Part shown: positions 23,492 to 35,799 of the stretch, one piece after another
Position numbering within the stretch: position 1 is the stretch's first letter
Layout: every line of letters begins with the position of its first letter
Origin: Lethocerus indicus
Lineage: Eukaryota > Arthropoda > Insecta > Hemiptera > Belostomatidae
NCBI GenBank assembly: GCA_019843655.1
Contig: JACDQD010000010.1
Span: 4,261,637 to 4,325,636, forward strand
Length of the DNA stretch: 64,000 nucleotides
Direction: 5' to 3'
Translations under genes and position numbers: made by a program
Notes under the pieces: model-generated
Told to the model about the DNA's origin: nothing
Seen by the model: only the letters and a program-made list of their open reading frames with translations
Database searches by the model: none

Positions 23492-26400
23492 GTTATTGTT
23501 TACTGTTTTGATAATAAGTCATCAGTGATTAATTTCTTATAACTACATGGAAACTACATGGTTTTTTTCAACAGTAACAATATATTTTCAGTAACAAAAA
23601 TCATTTCAGTTCATCATAAAGTATTGTGCAGGCAACACAGGAAAATGCTTATTTCCCAATAATTTTCTACTTTAGTCGCATCTATTGAATACAAAGTTAA
23701 AATATAATAGCATTCAATTTTTAAATATTTTAAAATATTTTTGCATTAATTGAGTTAACTGAATTAGTTCCCTTTGAATTGTTACAACTTATGAGGAATA
23801 TTTAATATCCAAAATTAATGAAATTTAACTAACATTTTCTGAAATATTTGCCCCTATATAAAAAAATAACCTCTATGTTATGGGTAATTTGATCTTATTA
23901 TCAGCACTAGTATAACACACTTTCTCTATTTACTCTGTGACCTTGCTCATGCCTATATTGCATGTTTAGCTATCCTACATCGGATCATTCAAACCTTTTT
24001 TCTTATTTCTTGTACGGATACATGTGAAATCAGAATATTAAAATAAAATTCATTGTAATAATTTTTTCTCCTTGGAAGAACAAGTTTAAGGTGTCATTTA
24101 AAGAGCTCAATATTTTTAACTGTTATAAAATTGTTAAATATTTCTAAAAATATTTTATAACCTTTAAAATATTGTATACTCTTTTCTGGATTTGTCTTTT
24201 ATATGACATGAACTATATTTGTACTTTCTTACTACGGGTAGCATAAGTTGGTCTATATCTTGTGAATATTATAGGACATCAATTTTCTTGATTGACTTTA
24301 AAATTCAAAGGCTAGGATTCGTGCTGGTAACTCGAGGATTGTGGGCAAATTTTCCCACAAACTGAAAATGGTATTTTAATATGTTTTCTGTCTACATTTT
24401 GATATGGATTAAGGTCAGGATGTTGGCCCATTTTGGAACTATGGAATACTACTTACCTGTAGAAACCAGTGGTTAGATGAGACTAAGTTATAATTCTTAG
24501 GAAGGGAAGTATGCAAGAATTATGATTTTTGTTTTCCGTAGGTGTGCACCGACTGCAATATCCAGGTTTGGCGCCAGTTCGACGTGACCCAGCATACGGC
24601 ACGCTACGCTCACAAGACCGCGCGACGGTGCTCACAGTGCTGCCAACCTCTGAGGGACACGATAGTGCACTTCGGTGAGCGCGGAAGCCTCGCGTGGCCC
24701 ATCAACTGGGCCGGGGCTTGCCAAGCTGCCAAACAGGCAGATGTCATACTCTGCATGGGATCTAGCCTCAAGGTATAGAACAATGCACTGTATAGAACAG
24801 TCTATGTATAATATACTAAATTTATATATTAAATTAAATTCAAATTGTCAGTCCGGATTGATGAATTTAATTCACAGTGCTTACTTAACACCCAATGTTG
24901 CCAATGGGTTGCTACATAAGCAACAAAAAGATTTAAATCAAACTTTAATGCGTGTTTCTTATAAATAAATATCATGAAAATGGTAGTTGTACTATGGTGT
25001 CTATGAATTTTTGGTAAGAATAAATTATATTTGAATAAATTTCAAGGGAGAGTCACATAGTAGAAAGGGAGTTTAAAGTGAATTTAACAATTTAATAAGA
25101 GCATCTTAAACCGGCTTGGGTTAGGTGCATAATGAAGTTCACATATTTGAATACCAAAACAGGGTGTTGAATAAATACAGAACAATGTAGATTTGTATCT
25201 ATAAAAACAGGCTGTGTTGTTAACAGAGTTCAGGGTTAATAGTTGTGAATTTTTTACTATTAATGTTTACACATTTACAAATGTTTGAATATTTGTGGAT
25301 GTATATATGTATGCATTGTATTAGTTGATAAGAGTTTAAACCAGTCATTGGTGGTGAACTACATTTAAATGGTTTATTTTGTATTCTTCAAGTAATAAGT
25401 AACTTAATGTTAAATTTTGTGAGAATATTAATAATCTCTTTGTATTAATAGTGTATTATCTATGGAGGGCATTACATCAATATTTTGTGCCTCAGAGAAG
25501 AGAACTGGTGCTATAGAATAGCTACTCCTTGGATATGATGTTAGGATACCTCATCTCAATTGTCTCATCATGGTTAAATAGATGCATTTATTGAAATAGT
25601 GCAACATGTATTATTAAAATAAAATAAATCAAAACTCTTTCAAGAGGAAGGCTCTGAATTACATTACTTTTGATCTACTAATTTCATAGAATTTCATTGG
25701 AATTACTAATTAAAATTGATTTATATGTATTGAATAATACGTTTTATTTATTTTTTATAATTTTAAAGGTTCTGAAGCGGTACCCTTGGCTGTGGGGAAT
25801 GGATAAACCGGTGAAAAAACGTCCTCAGTTATATATTGTCAACTTGCAGTGGACGCCAAAAGATGATCAAGCTACACTTAAAATAAATGGTAACATTATT
25901 ATTATTGACAACAATACTAACTATTGTGTATTGAAGCATCATAAACTTCCATTAACAGATCTTTCTGTTCTGCAGATAATGAAATAACAATATGCTTTAG
26001 AACTGTTATTTATACACTGTTTTCTATGTCGAACTAAAATTTATTTATTTCTTCCAATTATAACATTAGCTGATAGCTGTTAAAATTTGGGAAAAAGATT
26101 ATATTGTATGTAGTGATAATTGGTAACCACTTAAGTTTGTTGCAGTATTTAATATTTCAACCTTAAACATATGTCTATTTTTCTCACAGTATTTACAAAA
26201 CAACGTATATTTTAATTCTTATTAAATAATAATAATATTCATCATTTTTGATTAGTCTAATTTTTATATTATATTATGGAAGAAGATTCGAAGTATGACT
26301 GTTAATTTTTTTTGTTAGGATACCGTAATAGGATAATATAATCCTTTATTACTAAAAGTTAAAATATTCTCCTATTTAATATTTAAAACATTAAACAATT

Positions 26401-27383
26401 CTTAAATGAACACGAATATTGTTCTCATTTCATTAAACCATTTATGCAAATTAAATAAACTATAACATTTTAGTTCTTACGAATTAATAATCATATATTC
26501 GACATTCTTTCGTTTAATTAATCTAATTTCTATATTATGGAAGAAGATTCATCGTATGAGTATTAACATTTCATTTTCAGATACTAATGAAATTTGCTCA
26601 AGTAACGTTTCTGATATTTAAATTTCTTTTGCGGCAGGTAAGTGTGACGATGTCATGAAACTTGTCATGTCCTATCTTTCAATTGATGTGCCTGCCTACG
26701 ACCGCAGGTACGATCCTATATTTTCACACGCGACTGTCCTTCACCCGCTCGAAGAGCACACGACGTCAACCCAGATCCTGGTCAACCCCGACGACAAGTC
26801 GGAGCTGGGCATGCACTTCAACGAGAAGAAGATCGAGGAGATAGTGTCGGACATAAAGAAGGAGAAGGAGATATGGCGGCCGTACAACAACGATATCGAG
26901 ATAACGCCGGTGAAAATGGAGCCGTTGGAGGCGGGGGGGGGCAGGCAGGCGACGATATCCCCGAGCAGCCAGATCGCTGTCGAGGCCGAAGGCTTCTCCG
27001 TGAGGATCGACCTCTTCGACAAGGTCTACCAGGAGATCGCGAAGAAAGTCCTGAAACAGACGGACGTCGACTACTACGCCCAGTTCTACGCGACCGAGCC
27101 TCTCGATCTGTCCAAGCCCAAAGTCGAGTGCGAGTTCTGTTTCGACAAGTACGGTCGCAATTCGTGCGAATTTTATCTGAAGCAGGAAACTAAATTGCCG
27201 CCGACGGGTCCCGTCTGCTATTGCTGCGATTCTGACGACGAGCCGGGCGAGGGCGTCTGTTCCTCCTCCGAACAGAGCCCGACCTCGACCGAACCGCCGC
27301 CACTGACCACCGACAAAAAAGTTCCTATCAACCCCGGCTGGTTCGGCAAAGGTTACAGGAAGAGGACGAAGAAGAAAAGGTAG
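20631..27383 (+). CDS. Sirt7: Sirtuin 7, NAD-dependent deacylase, with long C-terminal extension and one frame break
   Basis: Seven exons with GT-AG borders: 20631-20735, 20837-20933, 21009-21224, 22247-22418, 24542-24772, 25769-25889, 26638-27383. With one 2-bp correction in exon 2 this gives 561 residues (human SIRT7 has 400). Class IV sirtuin core: GAGVS (110-114), [14 protein letters not shown], catalytic His190 in EVHGN, zinc cysteines 198/201 (VCTDC) and 226/229 (CSQC), HFGERG, GSSLKV and NLQWTPKDD. The C-terminus [15 protein letters not shown] matches the basic nucleolar tail of SIRT7. In animals SIRT7 deacylates histone H3K18 and Pol I factors. Exon 2 reads KILQKEEKR in the exon 1 frame and TPEDLELLL two bases out of frame, at GAGAGG 20866-20871. 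Exon 7 adds a roughly 150-residue tail with a PLDLSK motif and a cysteine cluster. The first ATG is 20631. Confidence 0.94.
23464..23490. repeat. (ATT)n microsatellite
   Basis: Nine trinucleotide units in Sirt7 intron 4. Confidence 0.85.
26196..26450. repeat. Decayed fragments related to the MITE downstream of Sirt7
   Basis: The stretch CCTATTTAATATTTAAAACA at about 26371 recurs in the same orientation at about 27628. Separately, AAAACAACGTATATTTTAAT near 26200 resembles the reverse complement of 27556-27592. The mixed orientation points to a rearranged or nested insertion rather than one clean copy. Confidence 0.4.
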
Positions 27384-27489
27384 CACTGAGGTTAATACGC
27401 CTTTTTTATTTCTTGTTATTATTATCGATCCAAAAAAATATTTTTTATTTTCACCCACATTTTTAAGTTCGATAACAATTTATTTAAAT

Positions 27490-27812
27490 CGGGGATGGGC
27501 AACATCTTCCCAATACGGGAAAGTGCCATTAACAAGAAATACGGTAATCTTACTTATTAACTTGTATTAAATAAATATACGTTGTTTTCTCATTTTAAAA
27601 AATACGATAGGAAAATATTTTTTCCTATTTAATATTTAAAACATTAAACGAAACCATGTATGCAAACTAAATATTTATTAAATTGGGATAATAGTTCAAA
27701 CATTTCTTTATTACGTGTACAGCCACGTATATAAAGTCTAAGTATACTATTGTGTGAATATGAAATCAGAAAGCAGCCGGTCGGTTGGAAATTGAAGTGT
27801 TGCCCATCCCTG
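27490..27812. mobile_element. hAT-like MITE (non-autonomous DNA transposon)
   Basis: A 323-bp non-coding element bounded by near-perfect inverted ends: CGGGGATGGGCAACA on the left and TGTTGCCCATCCCTG on the right, with one mismatch. A CAGGGATGGGCAA-type terminus is typical of hAT-superfamily elements. No transposase frame is present. I could not see a clean 8-bp target duplication (left flank ATTTAAAT, right flank ACGCTTGT), so the exact ends or the superfamily remain uncertain. Starts about 107 bp after the Sirt7 stop; an AATAAA at 27570-27575 inside it could serve as the Sirt7 poly(A) signal. Confidence 0.6.
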
Positions 27813-30800
27813 ACGCTTGTACGAGTTTTCCCCTCGATAGTACAAGATTTCCCCTGAGCTCATTGTTTAAATCCTAAACAAAAGCTATCGCGTTTGATAA
27901 GTTGAAACTTGTCATTCTCATCATTCTCAAAGTTCCTGAACTGATTCTCGGTGTACTATTTTTAGGAATTCTGTGTAATCAAGGGAGGGAGGGGGTTTCA
28001 AGCAAATGAAATTTCAAAAGTATATTAAATAGAAAAGAGCGTGCGGAAATTGTTAATTCGATTATTTAGGGATTTATCTTGCATTACTTTTTCTATTTTC
28101 ATTTTGCTATGTTCATGAATCCTTCCCTTTCCCTCCCCCCACCATGAATAAACCTTGAGTTTTCCTTTTTATATGATTTTGAGTTTTTAGAATTTTATAA
28201 TATTGAAAAAAGATTAAAAAAATCAGGGTGAACTATGACAGGGTAACGTTACAAATAACCGTTTTATTAAAATTACAAATATTTACAAAAAAATGAATCT
28301 TCTTTAGTCCTTTAGAAATTAACCGAAACAATCAGGAGTAAGTGTTTTTAGATTTTTATCATATATATATATATATTAACTTTTCCAGATTGGCAATTTG
28401 TAATTGCGAATTATTTTATAAATTAATTTTTTTAAATGTTTGTCGTGAGTAGTGATACAGTGAATATAGTAGTCTAAAATGAAAACAGTAGATAATACAA
28501 ATTATACTGTAGATATCATAAAGACTTTTCATTCATTGTGTAGATTGTCTGTAATGTGATTAGGTAGTGGTAAAAAAAGTACGCTGTTTGTCTTTAATGA
28601 AGTTTAAAATCTTAGTGACATAAAATGTTACTACATTCTTATAGCTATCGACTGTTCTATAGCATGTATCTGTTGGTGACTTGACTTGATACAAACATTT
28701 ACTTTTAAAGTGTCCATGTGTGTATTCATTCTTTAAATTGAAACTTTAAAGTTTATTGTTCCGTGTTCGTACACGTGATATAAAGTACCCTGTCATAGGT
28801 TGCACTAAGAATAGAAAAAAAGAATGCCTAAACAATCCAATAATTTTTATTGTCTTCAGGAAAACAAATATATAGAAATGTGTATGTATTCTATTGATAA
28901 TTTAATAAATGGAAGATATCCACTTCCTTAATGAACTAAAAAAAAAGGAAACCTTCAAGGTATGCTATATTTTGTAGTTCCCTTATCTTTCTTGGTTATT
29001 GTTTAGGATTTTATTATTAAACTTGTTGACTGTCCACTGAAGCTGTACTGGCCAGTAACAGCCATTCTCGTTCTCTCTATTGCTAGTACTATTATTACAT
29101 AAATATGTTTTATTAATTCATGAAAGATTTTATTTATTACGGATAATTTATTCTTAATTTCAGTTATGAAGATATAAATAAGGATGATTTCATTGTTCCT
29201 ATCATTACACTTTTTCCAAATTATTGATAATAGTTTTTCAAAATTGAGAGTATGCAGTCCACAACAATTACCTCAATAAATAATTTTTTAATGTAATTAA
29301 TTATGCAAATGGATGTAATAAAAACATAACTGAATTTTGAAGTTCAGCCAAGTATGTTGTTGAGCCAAAACAAAACCCTTTTACAGCAATCAGTATTCAA
29401 TGGGCAGTCAATTTGTTACAATGCAAATATTCATTTATTTACATTTTATTTCATCTAACATGGCAGTAATGGAGATTCAGAAAATACCCTGCTTTAGAGT
29501 ACTGTGTTTGTATATACTATATATAACCACAATGTGGTATAACGTGGGTATAATTAATGTTGAACTAATCACCTCAGAACAGACTGAACAATTTTAATTG
29601 TTATTATTAAATAAGAATTAATCATATCTTTCTGCTCAGAAACAAGTTTTATAAAAATATTAGTTGTTTGTAACGAATTAGTTTGGTTATTTTATTTTAT
29701 ATGTATGTTCACTGGGGGATATGTATATATTTATACATACCCAAAACTATAGTTAGAGAGCAGGAGCAGAGATGTTGAAGGTAAAATTGTTAGTGGTAAA
29801 ATATCATTCCTCGACTTTTGTTGTGAAAAAGATTGTTTTTCCTACTTATCTTTCGGGGATATTTTGATTTGTTTGTTCTCCTTTTTTGTGTTGAAAAAAG
29901 ATTCATTAGTTTAGAAAATTGTTTCCATTCCGTTTTCGCTTTAATTCGTGCTTTATAAGTGATATTGTTTTATAATGTTTTTGTTTCATTGAATATTATT
30001 TTAGAAAGTAAATATATCAGAGTATTAATAGCTTTATTTTTCTAAAACAGTATTTCTCTTTATATTCGAAGGAGATCGATTAATTTGGAAGATTATAAAT
30101 AAATATATGGTTTTTAAAAAAACTATAAAATTCAGAGAAATTCTTAAATCCGAAAGCGTTAATTTGAAATGTAAACATGGTCTGAATACACAAAATATAT
30201 ACTCTTGAGAAATACTCTTCTAGACAATGGATATTCAAAATTAGTCATTTTAGTTATTTAGTTAGTCATTGATAATTATTGGACTATAATTGTTAATTTA
30301 CTTTATTTTTTTAATTAAGGGCTTATTTTTAAATTGTATTATGTACCTCGCTTGGCTCTCTTCTTCCTAATTTTAATACTTCCCAAGTTGTTGTATCTTT
30401 TTTTAGAAACAAAAATATTTAAGCTAGTATATTAATAACCAAATTGTTGTTTATTCGTTTTATCTAAATTGTTTTATAGTGTTTAGGTATTTTTAATTAA
30501 ACTGTCCTCCATCACATACAGATGTACAGGTAACCTTTGTTTGATTTTTTGCGATAGTTTTTTGCATAAGTTAATTAGGATTAAAAATTCATTAAACAAT
30601 ATACAAGCTGGAGACATTTATTTTTGCCTAATTTATTTTATGACTAAGGTTAGAAATTGTGTTTATTTTTGTTTCATAAAATATTATTCTAGACATCCAT
30701 TGAATCCTACAGGTAGTGCACAACAAACAAGGGTTATCTAAACTTTGATTTGTATCGATATCATGTCCTTGAGTTCCTCCACTACATTATAGTTGTTAAG

Positions 30801-33288
30801 ATTTTTATTTTATTATTCCTGGCCAGTGTTTCTGGCTATAATCCCAATTTTTTTTTGGAATGTTAGTTGATGGAATTCATATTTCGTTCATTGTGCTTTC
30901 ATACGCATGTTTTATTAATTAAATCCATTTGTTTGAATCCAATAAACATTTCTTTTATATTTCAATAAACTGGAATATATTTTAAGCTTTAATTTGACGT
31001 TTTAAACGTGTCGTGCAAGAGAAGGTTTTTGTGTTTTATGGATTGAAGAAGGTCGATATGTTTGTCGCAGTTTTTGGGTTCGAACTTACAACAAAACCAG
31101 TTTTCATTGTTTCTTTGATTTGTAATGGATGATAAAGTCTTTGAAAGAAAAGGCATAATATAATACCCAGCGTAAATATTACAATATTTACAATACTTTA
31201 GTGTCCTCTGTTGTTGTTGTTGTATGGGAAAATTTACTTCGAAATCAAAATTCTTACGAAATCATGAATCCTGCTTAGAGAAAGTCAAAAATGGAAAAAT
31301 ATGTTATCTCCTAATGTAATCCTTTTTTGGTCAAAGTTGTATGGTGTCGATAATGTTATTCCTTTCACTGAGCTGTTGTAAATTAATATTAATACTGATT
31401 TAATTGTTTTCCTTGTTTCATACTAATTTCAGATGCAGTTTTCTAAGTGTTGCATTTATTTTGCTCAGTGTTTGTGTCAGTAAAACAGAAATATGATAAA
31501 CTCGAGTGTACAAATATTCTCTGTGTTCATTAATAGAAAGAAATGTTGACATCAGAATAATGCCTGTAAAAGAATTTCCGTTTGTGTAAACACTAAAAAA
31601 ATATAACAAGGATTGTGAAATGAAGTATACCATTATGCAGTTAATAATATTAAGTAAAGCAGCTGATAATATTGTACTATGATAGTGACAGACAATTTTT
31701 CTCTTCTAATATTTTTTTGTTTCACATATATTTACATAATTTTTGTCATTATGCACTCATATAGTCAGTTATTAGAGCATAGTAAATTAAAAAGAAAATA
31801 AATAACATATACAAAGAACTTTTTTAAATACACGAATATATGTATTTATAAATTAAATCAGTTTATTATGGAGTCAATATTTTCAAACTATGTGGTATTT
31901 TTAGTAGTTATTTTGACAACATTGTTATAAATATTAAGTAGCTATTTAATTTAATAGGTTCGCATAATTCATTTTCTGAATATAAATATTGCAATTCTTT
32001 TTGTACCGATCATTTAATAAATTTAACATATGTATCAATTGAGAATATCATTCTGTCACTATTGTATCTTACATTGTAGTTATGGTTAGACAAAATTATG
32101 TTTTTTCTACTTAAATTTTGATGTGAATTATTTTTCTTTACAGAAGACTATATATATATATATATGTGATAATAGTTATTAACGTGTGGCATTTAAGTCA
32201 TACTCATTAAGTATTTATATGCTAAGTAAAATTTCACATTTTAAAGCCTCAGTCATTTAATAGTTTGTGAAAATAGTTAATGCGTGTTTCCGAATTTTGT
32301 TGCCGTTTTTACCCATTTTGAAGCCCTATCAATCAAAATGGATGCTAAATAGATGCCTCTCTTCTGTTTTGCTGCAATTGATAATAATTTCCTTTGAAAA
32401 TGGTGTTAGTTGAGATAATAAGAGATTCAGGTCTGTTTTAGCTTTGACTGATTTCATTTAAATGTTGTTTTGTGCTTACATTTTTGTTGTCCTAAATCTT
32501 GAAATATTGGTTTTGAACTGCTTTATAAAGTAGAAAAAGTGCTCGTTTAAACAGGTCATAAAAAACTACTGTTTGTATGGATTTCACAGTCGGATATGAT
32601 TTTCTTTCAATTTGTATCCAATTGGCTGTAGAAGTGAATGAACTTACATATATTTAACACCATAGCAATAATTTTGATGTTCCAATAAATTTGTTTTTCC
32701 TACCCTGCTCTCCCTCTTAACTAAATGTGTGCTAATGATAATTACAGAAGGATTAACTGTCTATGGAGAGGGATTTGTATTTGTTGTTAATATGAGCCTT
32801 TCTAAAATATGTAACTGTGGAAAATAAGTGTATAGAGTTTATTTTTTAGAGTCAACTAACCATAAAATTAAAACTATTAATATAAATATATATATTTGAT
32901 CTCAAAACGTCCACTTGATGTACCAAATACTTTCGACTGGATGATTTTTTTCACTGTGTGCAAAGGAGGTTGTTGGGTGGAATGTGTTTTCATTCTCTGT
33001 TTTAAGAAGTGATTCATCTTTATTTGTTTTTTTTATAATAGAGGGTGCAATAGACATAAAACTTGATGTCACCATATTTGTACATGTATGTGTTTTTATT
33101 TGGTAATGTAATAATACAGTAATCGATTAAAAAAGTTAAATAAAATTGTTGTCTTTTCATCGTTCCAAATGTTTTGTTAATCTTTCCCAAGATGCCAATG
33201 ATATGTATTAATGAACATTTCATTATACATAGGTACAATCAAATGTCCCAACATATAATTGCATACTTAATATAAATTAATATCCTTC
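27813..33288. other. Gene-free AT-rich intergenic DNA
   Basis: Very AT-rich and CpG-poor, with no coding frame that I recognise on either strand. It contains three segments (30413-30615, 31294-31322, 31869-31905) whose copies lie side by side at 34966-35222. Short TA runs occur near 28362 and 32152. Confidence 0.6.
30413..30615 (+). repeat. Segment duplicated at the centre of the foldback structure
   Basis: About 200 bp strongly similar to 34966-35155, sharing ACCAAATTGTTGTTTATTC, GTCCTCCATCACATA and GGTAACCTTTGTTTGATTTT. Two further pieces of the same duplication follow at 31294-31322 and 31869-31905, separated by DNA that is absent from the 35-kb copy. Confidence 0.7.
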
Positions 33289-33424
33289 AGTTCATTTTAG
33301 AGAATAATAAAATGGAATTGAATTCTGAGGGTTTGTTGTAAATGTAATATTGTTTTATTATTTTCATTAAAACCCAATACAAGTGCATAATGAGGTATTG
33401 CACCTCATTGCTCTAAATAATTGT
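33289..33424 (+). repeat. Direct-repeat block A, left copy
   Basis: Nearly identical to 38419-38544 in the same orientation, sharing AAAACCCAATACAAGTGCAT and TAATGAGGTATTGCAC. It lies just outside the left arm of the foldback structure; the other copy lies inside the right arm. Confidence 0.75.
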
Positions 33425-33880
33425 AGAGATGTATATAATATACTTATAGATGTATATTTATAATATAAAGATTATTTATAATAAATTGTTAACTGCAAAT
33501 TCCAGTGAGTAAAGAGGCGTGTTAGTTCAAACTATCACCACTAGGTGTCAGTACCTGTCGGGAATATTGATTTTAACACTGAAAATAATGAAGACCATAT
33601 CTAATGTTTAAATCTATTAATCTTAGCTACTAAGATGATTCAATTTTCAATTGAAGTCTGTAATTTATATATATTTGTTATAAAAATAATTAATAATAAC
33701 ACATTAAAAGATTATTCAATATTTAAAGTAATTATTTAATTTTATTTATATTATATTTTCATGACCATTGAAATTATATACACATTAATATGCACCCATA
33801 ATAAATAATAAAAGTATGAATAATAAAAAGGAATCTAGTATTAGGTATAAATAATACCATAGGGAAATAATGTCATATAA

Positions 33881-34605
33881 ACATAAACACTATTTACATT
33901 ATCCTAATCATCATGTAGAATTATTTTTATTCCTAATATGTTACAATTATGAGATCAGTTGGAGGATTGATATTTGTATTATTTTTAGCAACCTAAATAC
34001 TTAAATATAAACATAAACACTATTTACATAATACTAACCTTCATATAGAATTATTTTTGTTCTTAATGTGTTACAATTATCAGATCAGTAAGAGGATAGA
34101 TATTTGTATTATTTTTAGCAACCTAAATATTTAATCATCAACATAAACACTATTTACATTATATTAATCATCATATAGAATTATTTTTGTTCTTAATGTG
34201 TTACAATTATCAGATCAGTAAGAGGATAGATATTTGTATTATTTTTAGCAACCTAAATATTTAATCATCAACATAAACACTATTTACATTATATTAATCA
34301 TCATATAGAATTATTTTTATTTTTAATGTGGTACAATTATCAGATCAGTAAGAAGATAGATATTTAAATTATTTTTAGCAACTTAAATATTTAATCATCA
34401 ACATAAACACTATTTACATTATATTAATCATCATATAGAATTATTTTATTCTTAATGTGGTACAATTATCAGATCAGTAAGAAGATAGATATTTAAATTA
34501 TTTTTAGCAACTTAAATATTTAATCATCAACATAAACACTATTTACATTATATTAATCATCATACTGAATTATTTTTATTCTTAGTGAGGTACAATTATG
34601 AGATC
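33881..34605 (+). repeat. 130-bp satellite array, forward orientation, about six monomers
   Basis: Monomers start with ACATAAACACTATTTACA at 33881, 34011, 34141, 34271, 34401 and 34530, a period of 130 bp. Each also contains GAATTATTTTT, GTTACAATTAT or GTACAATTAT, and a GATATTT...TTTTTAGCAAC segment. No CpG is visible in the array. Confidence 0.95.
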
Positions 34606-34965
34606 TGTTTAATACTATCAATCATCATTAATAAGAATTAATGCTTCAGTTATTAACTGGTGTTTTCCATCATTCCCCTTATCATAAGAATGTAAAAGGA
34701 TCAATTAAAAATCTCTCTTAATAAATATATATCTAATGTTTAAATCTATTAATCTTAGCTGCTAAGATGATAAAAATTACATATTATGAAATGACATAAA
34801 CTACAGAAAAGTCAAAATAGAATAATATCTTTATTAATGAATAATAATTAATAAATTATATGCTGTAATTGATTTGTTTTACATGTTTATGAGTAGGGCA
34901 ATGATAGAAAACACCAATTAATATATAGGCATTTATTTTTATTAATTATTATTGATAGTAATATA

Positions 34966-35222
34966 ATATTTAAGCTAGCATGTTAATAACCAAATTGTTG
35001 TTTATTCTCTTGTCTAAATTGTTGTTATAGGTATTTTTCATTATTCCGTCCTCCATCACATATAAATGTATAGGTAACCTTTGTTTGATTTTTTGCAATA
35101 GTCTTTGTATAAGTTAATTAAGGTTAAAAGTTCATTAAACAATATAAAAACTGAAAAATATGTTATCTCTTATTGTAATTATGGAATGGAGTCAATATTT
35201 TCAAACTATGTGGTATTTAAAA
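34966..35222 (+). repeat. Centre of the foldback: compact copy of pieces from 30.4-31.9 kb
   Basis: Three segments that are spread over 1.5 kb upstream (30413-30615, 31294-31322, 31869-31905) are contiguous here. The last includes GTCAATATTTTCAAACTATG. Either this copy lost internal DNA or the upstream copy gained insertions. Confidence 0.65.
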
Positions 35223-35799
35223 TAAAAAAAATAAATGCCTCTATATTAATTGGTGTTTTCTATCATCACCCTATTCATAAACATGTAAAACGTATTAATT
35301 ACATCATGTAATTTATTATTATTCATTAGTAAAGTGGTTATTATATTTTGACTTTTCTGTGGTTTATTAGGTTCATGCCATTTCATAATATGTAATTTTT
35401 ATCATCTTAGTAGCTAATATTAATTGATTTAAAAATTAGATATTGTCTTCATAATTTTCAGTGCTAAAATCAATATTCCCGACAGGTACTGACACCTATT
35501 GGTGATTGTTTGAACTAACACGCCGCTTTACCCACTGGAATTTGCAGTTAATTTATTTAAAAATAAAAATGTAATAATGTTATTATTCTATTTTGAGTTT
35601 TCTCTAGTTTATTATCTTTGTACGATTTCTTAATTTGTAATTTTCATCATCTTATTAGCCAAGATTAATTGACTTAAACATTAGATATATATTTATTAAG
35701 AGAGATTTTTAATAGATTCCTTTTACATTCATGAGATAAGGAAATGATGGAAAACACCAGTTAATAACTGAAGCATTAATTCTTATTAATAGTATTAAA

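Larger units (their letters stand above)
21225..26637 (+). other. Sirt7 introns 3-6, no nested gene seen
   Basis: AT-rich, CpG-poor introns (21225-22246, 22419-24541, 24773-25768, 25890-26637). Contents noted: an ATT trinucleotide run at 23464-23490, and at 26196-26450 fragments resembling parts of the MITE at 27490-27812, some inverted and some direct. No ORF with recognisable homology on either strand. Confidence 0.6.

Noticed and set aside
26766..27458. 230-codon minus-strand frame
   Set aside because: Antisense to the GC-rich last exon of Sirt7; no domain, and Sirt7 explains the bias.
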